DNA of 64,000 nucleotides. Source: Bacteroidota bacterium (GTDB lineage: Bacteria; Bacteroidota; Bacteroidia; Flavobacteriales_D; Crocinitomicaceae). A model generated the notes under the pieces. That model saw only the letters and a program-made list of their open reading frames with translations. It was not told where the DNA came from and searched no databases. The position numbers were made by a program, and so were the translations under genes. Below, one piece after another: positions 16,794 through 25,823 of this stretch; the first letter of the stretch is position 1, and the number at the start of each line of letters is the position of its first letter. The stretch spans positions 248,001 to 312,000 of the forward strand of contig SBGX01000031.1 of NCBI GenBank assembly GCA_006226425.1. The letters are read 5' to 3'.

Positions 16794-18187
16794 TAACTCC
16801 TGGCTAAAACCTCATCCACCGTTACATTTTTGAAACTTTCCACAAAACGACAAAATTCTTCTAAATCTGCCCCGGTAGTGGCAATCCCTACTGAAACACG
16901 GACCGCTCCCCTCATTTTTCCGAGCATACTTGCCATTTTATGGTAATCTCCCAAATCCCTGCTTGTAAAATACTTAGCTGTTTCTTCAGCCGTCACGCAA
17001 TTGTTAATCTCATCGATCCCTGGATTGCAGAAACAACCGCTCCGAATCGAAATATTTCGTTCGTTCGCCAGTCGCTCGGATTCCCAAAATGGAATCGGCT
17101 TCCCTTCTGGATCAAAGAAATTCAAAATAACATTTCCCCCTCGCTTTTCCAGTTCATCGGGTCCAAAAACACTCACAACGGATCGTCCGTTATCATGTTT
17201 CAGTTCCTTTAACTGTTCAATCAGTGCTTTCGTTAACGATTTGACACGCGCTGAAATTTTGTCAATTCCTATTTCAGAAATATGATCCAAACCTATCTTA
17301 ATCGCCGGAATATCCAGGTAATTAATTGTACCGTCTTCGAAACGTTCATGATCACTAGCTAAAAAGTAACTAGGATTCCCAACTGAAACAAAATTAACCG
17401 TTCCCCCCGCGAACCAGGGTTTCTGTAGTTTATGAAAACGATCCTTCTTAATCAGCAAGCAACCAATTCCGGTCGGATATCCAAATATCTTGTAGAAAGA
17501 CACCGATACAAAGTCAGGTTGGACTTTCCGGAGATCTAATTTAGAGGTCGGAACAAAAGCCGCAGCATCCAACAATACGTCAAAGCCTCTTTCCTGTGCA
17601 TACGCCACCCAGGAAAGCTTGTGTTTCACACCTGAAACGTTTGATTGCGCTGGGAAAGCAAGCAAATTATTTGCCTCCGCATTTGCTTCTGAAATAGCCT
17701 GTTTTAACTCATTCTCTGGAATGCACAAGTCCTCATATTGAACCGGTATGTACTTAAATCGTCCTTTTCGTTTCAGGCAAAATTCCCTGATCCCGTTTAC
17801 CGAGTTATGGTTATCAGCTAACATCAACAAAGAACTTTGCTCATCAAAAGGGTAACCCTCTCCCACTATTTTGAGTGCCGCCGAAGCATTGGCGGTAAAC
17901 ACGCAGACATAATCTTCTGCCTGGAAAAAATCGATGACGCTCTGTCGGGCTTCATCCACCAATTCCGTTGCCCTTCGAGAAGTAGGATTGGACGAATGTG
18001 GATTCCCAAATACATCACGTAAAAGTTGCTCCTTATGCTTCAAGATTTGAGAGCTTCCGTAAAGGTTTCCTCCAGTATAGTCCAGATAAATTTGTCCCTG
18101 TTGATTTAATCGGGCATATTCCCGGTTTCTCAGGTCCGTAAAAAAAGCTTCCTCGAACAAATTGGTCAAACCCGCTCTAATTCCCAT
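16793..18187 (-). CDS. Class V aminotransferase, cysteine desulfurase/MOCOS-like
   Basis: PLP-dependent fold-type I enzyme of 464 residues. The Schiff-base lysine lies in SVSFYKIFGYPTGIGCLL, the preceding aspartate is in DVLLDAAAFVP, and a cysteine-rich loop SIRSGCFCNPG follows. This pattern is closest to the N-terminal domain of eukaryotic molybdenum cofactor sulfurase and related uncharacterised bacterial cysteine desulfurase-like proteins, rather than to IscS/SufS. The likely reaction is sulphur removal from cysteine, but the acceptor is unknown and no molybdenum enzyme is nearby. It is coupled to the M28 peptidase gene by a 1-bp overlap. Confidence 0.82.
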   Translation of the reverse strand: MGIRAGLTNLFEEAFFTDLRNREYARLNQQGQIYLDYTGGNLYGSSQILKHKEQLLRDVFGNPHSSNPTSRRATELVDEARQSVIDFFQAEDYVCVFTANASAALKIVGEGYPFDEQSSLLMLADNHNSVNGIREFCLKRKGRFKYIPVQYEDLCIPENELKQAISEANAEANNLLAFPAQSNVSGVKHKLSWVAYAQERGFDVLLDAAAFVPTSKLDLRKVQPDFVSVSFYKIFGYPTGIGCLLIKKDRFHKLQKPWFAGGTVNFVSVGNPSYFLASDHERFEDGTINYLDIPAIKIGLDHISEIGIDKISARVKSLTKALIEQLKELKHDNGRSVVSVFGPDELEKRGGNVILNFFDPEGKPIPFWESERLANERNISIRSGCFCNPGIDEINNCVTAEETAKYFTSRDLGDYHKMASMLGKMRGAVRVSVGIATTGADLEEFCRFVESFKNVTVDEVLARS

Positions 18188-18295
18188 AAGTAGTAATTAT
18201 GATCTGTTAATGATAAATCAGAATCAAAAATAAAAAATCAAGTTGGAACGAGCTATTTCTAAATCAATTTAGTTCTTGGATTGCTTACATCACAT

Positions 18296-19540
18296 TTACC
18301 CAACTAAATCGTCTTCTTCGCTTTCCTCCGATTCCTGCTCTTTTCTCTTTTCCTCCTCTTTCTGCTTGCGCTCCTCTTCTATTGCCTTCTTATCGACATT
18401 CATGATTCCAACCATCATGATCAGTGCGGTTAAAATGATCACCTGGGTTACCAGAGATTCATTCACTGGATAAATGAGGTGTTTTGCCGGAATTGACAGA
18501 AAAAGTAAGATGGTGATCAGTCCTCTGGGCGCAATCCACAGCAATGGATTGAATTTCATTCCGGCTACTTTGAGGTGAATTGCCCGAATAATGTAAACAC
18601 TCACAGTAATACCAGCAGCCCAATACAATGTATCCAAATTCAACAGTTCAGACGTCTCGATGAGATAACCAAAAAGTAGGAAAAAGAGTGCCCGAATCAA
18701 AAACGCAAGTTCCGTCGTTAATTCCGTAAACTTTTTCACTTCCCGGTTCAGCACCTGTGGCCGCATTCTTCTTACAATCTTAAATTGCTTGAACTTATCA
18801 ATATTTCCAAGAAATAAACCGAATAACAGGATGAAGATCAGCGCCGGTAAATGATAAATTTTGGAGATCGCATAAATCAACACCACCAGCAAAATGATTG
18901 GGGCAAACTTTACGTGATGCTTGATCTTACTAAGCAAAAAGGATAAGCCGAGCGTGGCAACAAAGGAAACGACCATGATGATGATGATTTCCAATGCAAA
19001 AATACCAAAGGTACCTGCGTCAAATTGCTCGTTTAAAGAAACAAAATTGAAAAAAACAACCCCATAGATGTCTGAAAAACTCGTTTCATAAGTGACAAAC
19101 TCCTTTGTCTTAGAGCTCAGACTTTTTGCACTCGGAATAGCAATTGCACTACTAATAATTCCCAATGGGATTGCATTGGTCAGGCAGGATTTGAAGGAAC
19201 CATAGCCCAAATACTGAAACAAATAGGCCAGACCAAAACTAAAAATTAGCATCGGAATCAGGGCAACGAGACTTGAGCGCTGAATAATTCCCCGTTTTGA
19301 TTTGTTCAACTCCAGATCCAGCGAACCTTCCAGGACAATCAGAATCAAACCGATGGTCCCAAGTACAGGGAGTGCCGGATTCAGATTCGGCAACTCCAAA
19401 TGAAGAAAGCCAGTCATCTGACGAACACACCACCCCAGCAAAAGGAGCAAAATAACCGCCGGAATTCGCGTCTTCGGTGCCGATATATCAAAAACATAGG
19501 CAAGCAGAAGTAACAAACATATAGCAATTGTAACAGTCAT
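18296..19540 (-). CDS. Cation:proton antiporter (CPA-type)
   Basis: A 414-residue inner-membrane protein with about 12 hydrophobic helices. Motifs of the Na+(K+)/H+ exchanger superfamily are visible: LVLEGSLDLEL near residue 75 and a conserved acidic residue in TYETSFSDIYG in the core helix region. The C-terminal ~35 residues form a highly charged cytoplasmic tail rich in Glu and Lys (KKAIEEERKQKEEEKRKEQE). It probably exchanges Na+ or K+ for protons in pH or salt homeostasis. It is a single-gene unit with a well-formed promoter. Confidence 0.88.
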   Translation of the reverse strand: MTVTIAICLLLLLAYVFDISAPKTRIPAVILLLLLGWCVRQMTGFLHLELPNLNPALPVLGTIGLILIVLEGSLDLELNKSKRGIIQRSSLVALIPMLIFSFGLAYLFQYLGYGSFKSCLTNAIPLGIISSAIAIPSAKSLSSKTKEFVTYETSFSDIYGVVFFNFVSLNEQFDAGTFGIFALEIIIIMVVSFVATLGLSFLLSKIKHHVKFAPIILLVVLIYAISKIYHLPALIFILLFGLFLGNIDKFKQFKIVRRMRPQVLNREVKKFTELTTELAFLIRALFFLLFGYLIETSELLNLDTLYWAAGITVSVYIIRAIHLKVAGMKFNPLLWIAPRGLITILLFLSIPAKHLIYPVNESLVTQVIILTALIMMVGIMNVDKKAIEEERKQKEEEKRKEQESEESEEDDLVG

Positions 19541-19563
19541 CTACATGGTACTTTTACAGGAAG

Positions 19564-19591
19564 CAAAGATAGCCAATTATAGTTTTGACAA
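19564..19591 (-). promoter_or_regulatory. Promoter of the antiporter gene
   Basis: On the minus strand TTG (19589-19591), a 17-nt spacer and TATCTTTG (19564-19571), a perfect TAnnTTTG. The ATG lies 23 nt downstream. Confidence 0.65.
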
Positions 19592-19675
19592 TCTTTTGGC
19601 CCAATTCCGATTCATAAAACTTATGAACAGGCTAAACCATTGTAATTAAGCCTTTAGGGTGGATTTCAACACTCG

Positions 19676-20263
19676 CTATCCGACATACAGGCGTTTCACT
19701 TCTTCCCTGAGCATTGGGACAATCTCATGAACGAACCATGGATTCTTCTGTTGCCACCGAATGTTTCTTGGGGATGGATGAGGTAAGGGAAGATAACGCG
19801 GCAGATAATCCTGATAGTTTCGAACCGTTTCGGTCAAATTGCGCTTGCACGATTTGCCTAAATAATACTTTTGAGCATATTGTCCAACCAATAGAACCAA
19901 TTCAACCTTAGGCAATAGTCTGAATAACTCTCCATGCCAATCCGGGGCACAACGTTTCATGGGCGGAAAATCCCCTGAATCACCGGTTCCTGGATAACAA
20001 AAGCCCATCGGAATGATCGACATCTTTTCGGTATCATAAAATTGTTCACGATCCAAATTCATCCATTTTCTCAAATTGTCTCCACTGCGGTCATTCCAGG
20101 GAATTCCCGTTTCGTGAACTACTCTTCCCGGAGCCTGTCCAATCAAAACGATCTTCGAATCTTCATGTGCCCTCAATACAGGCCTCGGTTCATTCGGTAG
20201 TTCCGCCTGACAATTTCGGCAACGTTCAATCTCTTCAAGTAGGGTATTCAGTTTCTTTTTCAT
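19676..20263 (-). CDS. Uracil-DNA glycosylase superfamily protein
   Basis: A 195-residue protein with the UDG fold signature: the motif 1 region LIGQAPGRVVHETGIPWND near residues 40-58, the central strand VELVLLVGQYAQKYY, and the C-terminal motif PLPHPSPRNIRW. It resembles the family-4/5-like group that many genomes annotate simply as uracil-DNA glycosylase family. An N-terminal CRNC pair may reflect the iron-sulphur site of related enzymes, but the full four-cysteine set is not evident. I chose ATG 20263 because TAGCTTTG, a perfect -7 element, lies 8 nt before it; the in-frame GTG at 20302 would be upstream of that promoter. Function in base excision repair is probable but not certain. Confidence 0.82.
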   Translation of the reverse strand: MKKKLNTLLEEIERCRNCQAELPNEPRPVLRAHEDSKIVLIGQAPGRVVHETGIPWNDRSGDNLRKWMNLDREQFYDTEKMSIIPMGFCYPGTGDSGDFPPMKRCAPDWHGELFRLLPKVELVLLVGQYAQKYYLGKSCKRNLTETVRNYQDYLPRYLPLPHPSPRNIRWQQKNPWFVHEIVPMLREEVKRLYVG

Positions 20264-20271
20264 GTCTGGAA

Positions 20272-20279
20272 CAAAGCTA
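20272..20279 (-). promoter_or_regulatory. -7 element TAGCTTTG of the UDG-like gene
   Basis: A perfect TAnnTTTG on the minus strand, 8 nt before the chosen ATG. It supports that start over the upstream GTG. Confidence 0.5.
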
Positions 20280-20348
20280 ATGCTTTTGAATACTGTCTCC
20301 ACGATATTTTCGCAAAACTGACCCCCGTCATTTTTTTATGTACCTTAA

Positions 20349-20377
20349 ACTTAGAATTTTGCTTTGTCATTCTAAGT
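20349..20377. repeat. Inverted repeat just before hemN
   Basis: Perfect 9-bp arms ACTTAGAAT (20349-20357) and ATTCTAAGT (20369-20377) with an 11-nt centre, ending 8 nt before the hemN ATG. The centre holds TTGCTTTG across its right part, a one-mismatch -7 element, so the dyad may be an operator around the promoter or a hairpin in the leader. Confidence 0.6.
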
Positions 20378-20385
20378 TGAGCCAC

Positions 20386-21732
20386 ATGAATACACTGATT
20401 GAGAAATACAACATCCCCTGCCCCAGGTACACCTCCTATCCGACTGTTCCCAACTGGAAACAAATTCCGATGGGGGAAGAAGAATGGCTCCAAAGTGTCA
20501 GACAAAACCTCGCTCATTTTAAGCAAAACAAGACGGCCGTCTATATCCATCTTCCTTTTTGCGAATCCATGTGCACCTTTTGTGGTTGTCACAAACGGAT
20601 CACCAAAAATCATGGTGTCGAAGGAGGCTATGTAGATGCGCTGTTGAATGAATGGCAGATTTACAGCGACCAATTTCTGCTTCATATTGATGACCTCCAT
20701 CTCGGTGGTGGAACCCCCACTTTCTTTTCCATGGAGCAACTTGATCGTTTGCTTGGGAAAATTCTCGGAAAACAAAAAGGGCAATTGGATGACTGCAATT
20801 TCAGTTTTGAAGGACATCCTAATCATACAAAAAAAGAACACCTGGAAGGGCTCTATAAATGGGGCTTCCGACGCGTTAGCTTTGGAATTCAGGACTATGA
20901 CCAAACGGTGCAAAAAGCGATTCACCGTTTTCAAAGTTTTGAACAGGTTCAACAAGTTCATGAGCTTGCCAAGAAAATTGGTTATAAATCAATCTCCCAC
21001 GATTTGGTCTATGGTTTACCCAAACAAAACTGGCAAGGCTTCAAACGATCGATTGAATTGACGCTTCAGTTGCGTCCGGATCGCGTTTCACTATACAGTT
21101 ATGCTCATGTCCCATGGATCAAAGGAAACGGTCAACGAGGATTTGACGAGAGTGATCTTCCTGACAATCATGAAAAGAGGGCTTTGTACGAGGGAGCACG
21201 AGAATTGTTTCTTGATGCTGGATACATTGAAATCGGGATGGATCACTTTGCGCTTCCACACGATGATTTGGCCATTGCCCTCAAAAACAAGAGTCTGCAC
21301 CGCAACTTTATGGGCTATACCGTCCAGGAAAACAATTTATTGATTGGTTTGGGAGCCTCTTCCATTTCGGATAGCTACTTTGCCTTTGCTCAAAATGAGA
21401 AGAAGGTTGAGACATATCAGGAGCTTGCCCTTCAAGGACAGGTTCCCATTGTTAAAGGACATCTGCTAAGTGCTCAGGATCAACAAATCAGAAGGAACAT
21501 CCTGGATCTTATGTGTCAATATGAAAGTGAGCTTCCATCCGATCCAGAACTAACAGCAAATATCCGAAAGCAACTCGAAGAACTCAAAGAGGATGGCTTG
21601 ATTTTGATTGAAGATGGAAAAGTCCGGGTTTTAGAGGAAGGAGAAGCTTTTGTTCGAAATGTTTGTCGAGCTTTTGATCAATATATTGACCATAGCCAGA
21701 TTGACAATCAAACGTATTCCAAAGCAATTTGA
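20386..21732 (+). CDS. hemN: HemN, oxygen-independent coproporphyrinogen III oxidase
   Basis: Radical SAM enzyme that decarboxylates coproporphyrinogen III to protoporphyrinogen IX without O2. The 448-residue protein has the HemN-specific cluster motif CESMCTFCGC near residue 60, followed by GGGTPTFFS and the substrate-side region ELTLQLRPDRVSLYSYAHVP. A HemN C-terminal domain ends the protein. The start ATG 20386 gives MNTLIEKYN, which aligns with family N-termini; an in-frame ATG at 20338 would add an unlikely leader. It lies 9 bp before ccoI, so haem synthesis at low oxygen and cbb3 maturation share one transcript. Confidence 0.95.
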   Translation: MNTLIEKYNIPCPRYTSYPTVPNWKQIPMGEEEWLQSVRQNLAHFKQNKTAVYIHLPFCESMCTFCGCHKRITKNHGVEGGYVDALLNEWQIYSDQFLLHIDDLHLGGGTPTFFSMEQLDRLLGKILGKQKGQLDDCNFSFEGHPNHTKKEHLEGLYKWGFRRVSFGIQDYDQTVQKAIHRFQSFEQVQQVHELAKKIGYKSISHDLVYGLPKQNWQGFKRSIELTLQLRPDRVSLYSYAHVPWIKGNGQRGFDESDLPDNHEKRALYEGARELFLDAGYIEIGMDHFALPHDDLAIALKNKSLHRNFMGYTVQENNLLIGLGASSISDSYFAFAQNEKKVETYQELALQGQVPIVKGHLLSAQDQQIRRNILDLMCQYESELPSDPELTANIRKQLEELKEDGLILIEDGKVRVLEEGEAFVRNVCRAFDQYIDHSQIDNQTYSKAI

Positions 21733-21741
21733 TCCCCGTTT

Positions 21742-24144
21742 ATGGCTGAGCAATGCTACCACTGTGGAGATCAGATTGTTGGAAAAACGGTCGTTTACGA
21801 TGAGCATCCTTTTTGTTGTAATGGCTGTAAATCGGTGTACCAACTACTAGAGGAACATTCCCTCCATGCATTTTATGATTACGAACAACAGGCAGGAACT
21901 AAACCTGGTAAAATAAATTCATACGAATTTGATTTTTTGGATGTCCCTGAAATTCGAAGGAAATACATTGATTTCGAAGATGCACATCGGGCCAGGGTAA
22001 CCATGCACCTCCCAGACATCCATTGCTCTTCCTGCATCTACCTCCTTGAAAATATTCACCGGATCAACCCGCATATCCAGAGCTCATTTATCCAGTTCAC
22101 CAAGAAAGAGGCCAGTTTCCAATTTGATCCCGAAGCACTTAAGCTCTCTGAGCTGGCCGAACTACTTAGTTCCATCGGATACAAACCAAGATTTGGAAGT
22201 CTAGGAGCCAATCAAAAGAAAGCAGATCGAAGCTTTCTGTACAAAATGGGGATCGCCGGTTTTGCCTTCGGAAGTATCATGCTGTGGACTTTCCCCGAAT
22301 ACCTGGGACTTTCCGAAGATTTTCTACCCTTCCGGAATTTCACCTCCTATCTAAGTCTGCTCGTATCCATTCCTGTTTTACTCTACTCTGCCAGTGATTA
22401 TTTCAAATCTGCCTGGAAAGCCCTCCAAAACAAATATCTGAACCTGGATGTTCCGGTGGCTCTGGGCATTATAACCTTGTACGGACAGAGCTTGTGGAGT
22501 ATTTTAAATGAGCAGGGATCGGGTTACATGGATTCCTTCTCTGGTTTCATTTTCTTTTTGTTGATTGGTAAATGGTTCCAGCAACGCGGGTACCAGGCCA
22601 TGAACTTTGAACGTGACTACAGCGCCTATTTTCCGGTGGCCGTGCAGCGGATTCGCAAAGGAAATGAGACCGAACTCGTCGAAATTGATCGTTTGGAAAT
22701 CGGAGAACACATCCGCATCCGAAACGATGAGATCGTTCCTTGTGATGCCATACTGTTGGACGAAAATGCCCAAATTGATTATAGTTTCGTCACCGGTGAA
22801 TCAGTCATTGCTGACATCCATCAAAACGATCACATATACGCAGGCGGTAAGATCATTGGTCAGGCTGCCCGCTTTGAAGTGCTCGAAAAAACGAAAAGAA
22901 GCCAATTGACCCGAATGTGGAACATGAGTAGTTCACAAAAAGAAGAGCTTCAAAAGGACAAACAACAGCGAAATATCTCCCGTTACTTTCTGACAGCCGT
23001 TTTGGTCATTGCATTGATCTCCGCCGTTAGCTGGTTTTTCCTGGATCAAAGTCAGGTCATGCATGTTGTCGTATCCGTACTCATTGTTACCTGTCCCTGC
23101 GCACTGGCACTATCTGCTCCCTTCACATACGGAAACATGATGAGACTCCTGGGAAGAAAAGGCCTTTACCTCAAGAATGCCGATGTCGTTAAACAATTGA
23201 ACCAATGCACAGACATTGTTTTTGATAAAACAGGAACGCTGAGTTCCATCAGACAACAGGTTCATTTCGAAGGAAAAGAAACCCTGAATGAAACTGAGCG
23301 CTGTCTACTTAGTCGACTATGCGAAAATTCTACCCATCCCCATGCCCAGGGCATCCTGGAATGGATTCTGAAAGACAGTTCTTCTTCTTCCTGTGCCCCC
23401 TGGACCATGTCTGACTACCTTGAACAAGTAGGAAAAGGTATTTCAGCAAACTTCCACAGCCCCGGTGGAGCATCTGTCAGTATGCGTCTGGGAACTTCCT
23501 CTTGGATCGGAGCCGAACAAAACAATGACCGCCCAGAAGTAAGCTCCTACCTGAGTATCAATGGAACTTCCAAGGGACGTTTCATCTTCGAATCTGAATT
23601 TCCGGAGGAACTAAAAGACACGCTCCAACACCTGAGAAGCTACCAATTGCACGTGCTAACGGGAGATAAGGAGCGGGACCTGGAAAAATTGCAGCAAATC
23701 TTCCCGGAAACAAGTGTCATGAAATTCCGTCAAAGTCCGGAGGACAAATACGAATATGTAAAAGCCCTACAAGCAAAAGGAAGTAAGGTACTAATGCTTG
23801 GCGATGGGCTGAATGACTCCGGTGCCTTGCATGAAGCCTGGACCGGAATTGCCATCTGTGATGAACTTGGACACTTCAGCCCTTCTTCCGATGCCATCAC
23901 GGATCGACACGGCCTCATTCTCTTACCAGACTACCTCAAAAATGTCCGTTTTGCGAAGAGAATCATGAATGTCTGTCTGATCTTTTCGGCCCTTTACAAC
24001 CTCGTTGGATTGAGCTTTGCCGTAAGCGGACAATTGAGTCCTTTGGTAGCCGCAATCCTCATGCCATTAAGCTCATTGAGTATTGTGTTGATCACCTCAT
24101 TAAGCGTTTGGAAACTGGCTCCCGGGATTTCCGAAAAGAAGTAA
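21742..24144 (+). CDS. ccoI: CcoI-type copper-exporting P1B ATPase
   Basis: Copper pump of 800 residues needed in other bacteria for copper supply to cbb3 oxidase. N-terminal Cys-rich metal-binding segment CYHCGDQIVG to CCNGCKSVY (residues 5-35), a heavy-metal-associated domain with CSSC near 95, then about eight membrane helices. Transport motif CPCALALS, phosphorylation site DKTGT, the HP motif in STHPHAQGI and hinge GDGLNDSG are all intact. The Cys-rich N-terminus plus the hemN neighbour favour CcoI/FixI over a general CopA. It is about 10 kb from the structural cco operon rather than inside it. Confidence 0.93.
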   Translation: MAEQCYHCGDQIVGKTVVYDEHPFCCNGCKSVYQLLEEHSLHAFYDYEQQAGTKPGKINSYEFDFLDVPEIRRKYIDFEDAHRARVTMHLPDIHCSSCIYLLENIHRINPHIQSSFIQFTKKEASFQFDPEALKLSELAELLSSIGYKPRFGSLGANQKKADRSFLYKMGIAGFAFGSIMLWTFPEYLGLSEDFLPFRNFTSYLSLLVSIPVLLYSASDYFKSAWKALQNKYLNLDVPVALGIITLYGQSLWSILNEQGSGYMDSFSGFIFFLLIGKWFQQRGYQAMNFERDYSAYFPVAVQRIRKGNETELVEIDRLEIGEHIRIRNDEIVPCDAILLDENAQIDYSFVTGESVIADIHQNDHIYAGGKIIGQAARFEVLEKTKRSQLTRMWNMSSSQKEELQKDKQQRNISRYFLTAVLVIALISAVSWFFLDQSQVMHVVVSVLIVTCPCALALSAPFTYGNMMRLLGRKGLYLKNADVVKQLNQCTDIVFDKTGTLSSIRQQVHFEGKETLNETERCLLSRLCENSTHPHAQGILEWILKDSSSSSCAPWTMSDYLEQVGKGISANFHSPGGASVSMRLGTSSWIGAEQNNDRPEVSSYLSINGTSKGRFIFESEFPEELKDTLQHLRSYQLHVLTGDKERDLEKLQQIFPETSVMKFRQSPEDKYEYVKALQAKGSKVLMLGDGLNDSGALHEAWTGIAICDELGHFSPSSDAITDRHGLILLPDYLKNVRFAKRIMNVCLIFSALYNLVGLSFAVSGQLSPLVAAILMPLSSLSIVLITSLSVWKLAPGISEKK

Positions 24145-24287
24145 AGACATATTGTCCGGCCAGAATTGCAAAAAAATCAAAACTCCGTATACCGCTCACA
24201 TATAGGCATTTAGGTGCTTTCATCCGAAGAAACACTTGTTTTTTTTCGACTTGAATAGTAACCTATTGAAAGTTGCTTCCGTAACAG

Positions 24288-24512
24288 ATGCAAGAAGAAT
24301 TTACAAACGACAATATGATACTTCGAATTCAAACAAAAAAATTGATCACCAGTCCGGCGGAACTGGCTCAAAAGCGTCTGAAGAATCATCAGCAAGCTGG
24401 AAACTCCAGTAAGCTAAGTATTTTTGAGGTAGCTCGACTAATGGACCAAGCAAGCGCTCCGGATGAAGCAGAAAACTCATCCAGCGACTACTTTGATATT
24501 TGCTACAATTAA
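24288..24512 (+). CDS. Small hypothetical protein
   Basis: A 74-residue reading frame filling most of the gap between ccoI and mnmA. It is hydrophilic, with a predicted helical Lys/Gln-rich middle ([15 protein letters not shown]), an acidic C-terminus and no signal peptide or membrane helix. I recognise no family. Support is only positional: it fits neatly, and its stop shares the palindrome TTAA with the convergent mnmA stop, a style seen at other convergent pairs here. The 143 bp before it hold no clear promoter. Confidence 0.45.
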   Translation: MQEEFTNDNMILRIQTKKLITSPAELAQKRLKNHQQAGNSSKLSIFEVARLMDQASAPDEAENSSSDYFDICYN

Positions 24513-25693
24513 GAATAAATGACCCCGGAACCAACCAATTCCTCCCCCAGATACCAAGCGGCGAATTGTCCGGGTGTAACACCACGTTGCAAGTCATCAA
24601 ATAAAATATACAGCCCCTCATCTTCTCTGAAAAGCACTGCATTCTGCAAGTTTTGACGATAGCGAATCCGAACGGATGCGCGAAGCTCCTCTCCTATTTT
24701 CATTTCATGTGCCGGATTGACATAATGGATGTCTTCAGTTCGCACAAACAAAGCCCGACGATTGAGTCCTCGATGCTTTTCTCCAAGCCCAGTAAAAATC
24801 AGATTATTCTTTACATCACTAGCGATGACAAACGAAGCTTCCGGTCTTCCTCCAATATGGAGTCCCCTACGTTGGCCTATCGTATAAAAATGGGCCCCTT
24901 GATGACGTGCCACCTCCTGTCCGTCGTTGTGAACGAAAGAATACGGTTCAACTAATTCTTTCAAATGTTCTCGGTCGGCCTTGAGTCCATGGTAATGGAG
25001 TAATTGCTCATGATCATCAGGCACCTCAATCACAGCTCCCTCCTTGGGTTTTAGTTGTTGCTGAAGAAATATGGGCAGACTGATCTTTCCTACGAAGCAA
25101 AGTCCTTGAGAATCTTTCTTATCAGCCGTCACCAGTCCTATTTTTCGAGCAATTTCCCGAACTTCAGACTTCATCAGGTCCCCGATGGGGAACAGTGCTT
25201 GAGACAACTGCTCCTGTGTCAATTGGCACAAAAAATAGGATTGATCTTTTGAAGGGTCCTTCCCGGAAAGAAGCTGATAGTTCCCTTGTTCATCCATCGA
25301 TTTCCGGCAATAATGACCAGTCGCCAGGTAATCTGCCCCTAACTGCTGGGCGGCTTTCAGAAAAACATCAAACTTGATTTCCCGGTTGCATAATACGTCC
25401 GGATTAGGAGTACGTCCTGCCTCGTACTCGGCAAACATGTAATCCACAATCCGTTCTTTATACGGCCCACTGAGATCCAATACCTGGAAGGGAATTCCTA
25501 ATTGCTCCGCAATCAGAAGTGCATCATTCGAATCATCAATCCAGGGGCACTCATCAGACAAAGTCACTGATTCATCGTGCCAGTTTCGCATAAAAATCCC
25601 AATCACCTCATAGCCCGCTTCTTTCAGCAAATAAGCCGAAACAGAAGAATCTACTCCTCCAGAAAGACCGACAACAACGCGTTTTCCCTGCAT
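24509..25693 (-). CDS. mnmA: MnmA, tRNA-specific 2-thiouridylase
   Basis: Adds the 2-thio group to the wobble uridine of tRNA Lys, Glu and Gln. This 394-residue enzyme has the ATP-binding PP-loop GLSGGVDSS at residues 9-17, the catalytic cysteine in [12 protein letters not shown], the partner cysteine in SQGLCFVGK, and the C-terminal tRNA-contact region with [11 protein letters not shown]. Length is normal. A TAATTTTG promoter element lies only 4 nt before the ATG, implying a leaderless message. It stands as a single gene, divergent from the 25824 gene. Confidence 0.96.
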   Translation of the reverse strand: MQGKRVVVGLSGGVDSSVSAYLLKEAGYEVIGIFMRNWHDESVTLSDECPWIDDSNDALLIAEQLGIPFQVLDLSGPYKERIVDYMFAEYEAGRTPNPDVLCNREIKFDVFLKAAQQLGADYLATGHYCRKSMDEQGNYQLLSGKDPSKDQSYFLCQLTQEQLSQALFPIGDLMKSEVREIARKIGLVTADKKDSQGLCFVGKISLPIFLQQQLKPKEGAVIEVPDDHEQLLHYHGLKADREHLKELVEPYSFVHNDGQEVARHQGAHFYTIGQRRGLHIGGRPEASFVIASDVKNNLIFTGLGEKHRGLNRRALFVRTEDIHYVNPAHEMKIGEELRASVRIRYRQNLQNAVLFREDEGLYILFDDLQRGVTPGQFAAWYLGEELVGSGVIYS

Positions 25694-25697
25694 ATTG

Positions 25698-25705
25698 CAA
25701 AATTA
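25698..25705 (-). promoter_or_regulatory. -7 element TAATTTTG of mnmA
   Basis: A perfect TAnnTTTG on the minus strand ending 4 nt before the ATG. No TTG is seen at the expected -33 distance. If real, the transcript begins at or next to the start codon. Confidence 0.5.
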
Positions 25706-25823
25706 CGAATTTAAGCTGCGCGAGAACCTATTTGGAATAGGTGATTTTAAGCTAGAACAAATACTTTTAACAGAAAATAACTTCTTTTCCACTATGTGGA
25801 ACAACTTTTGCAACTATTTTAGC

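Noticed and set aside
24346-24642. Minus-strand frame over the 74-residue gene and the mnmA end
   Set aside because: It overlaps the conserved C-terminus of mnmA in another frame and shows no domain. The plus-strand 74-residue frame is the better candidate.
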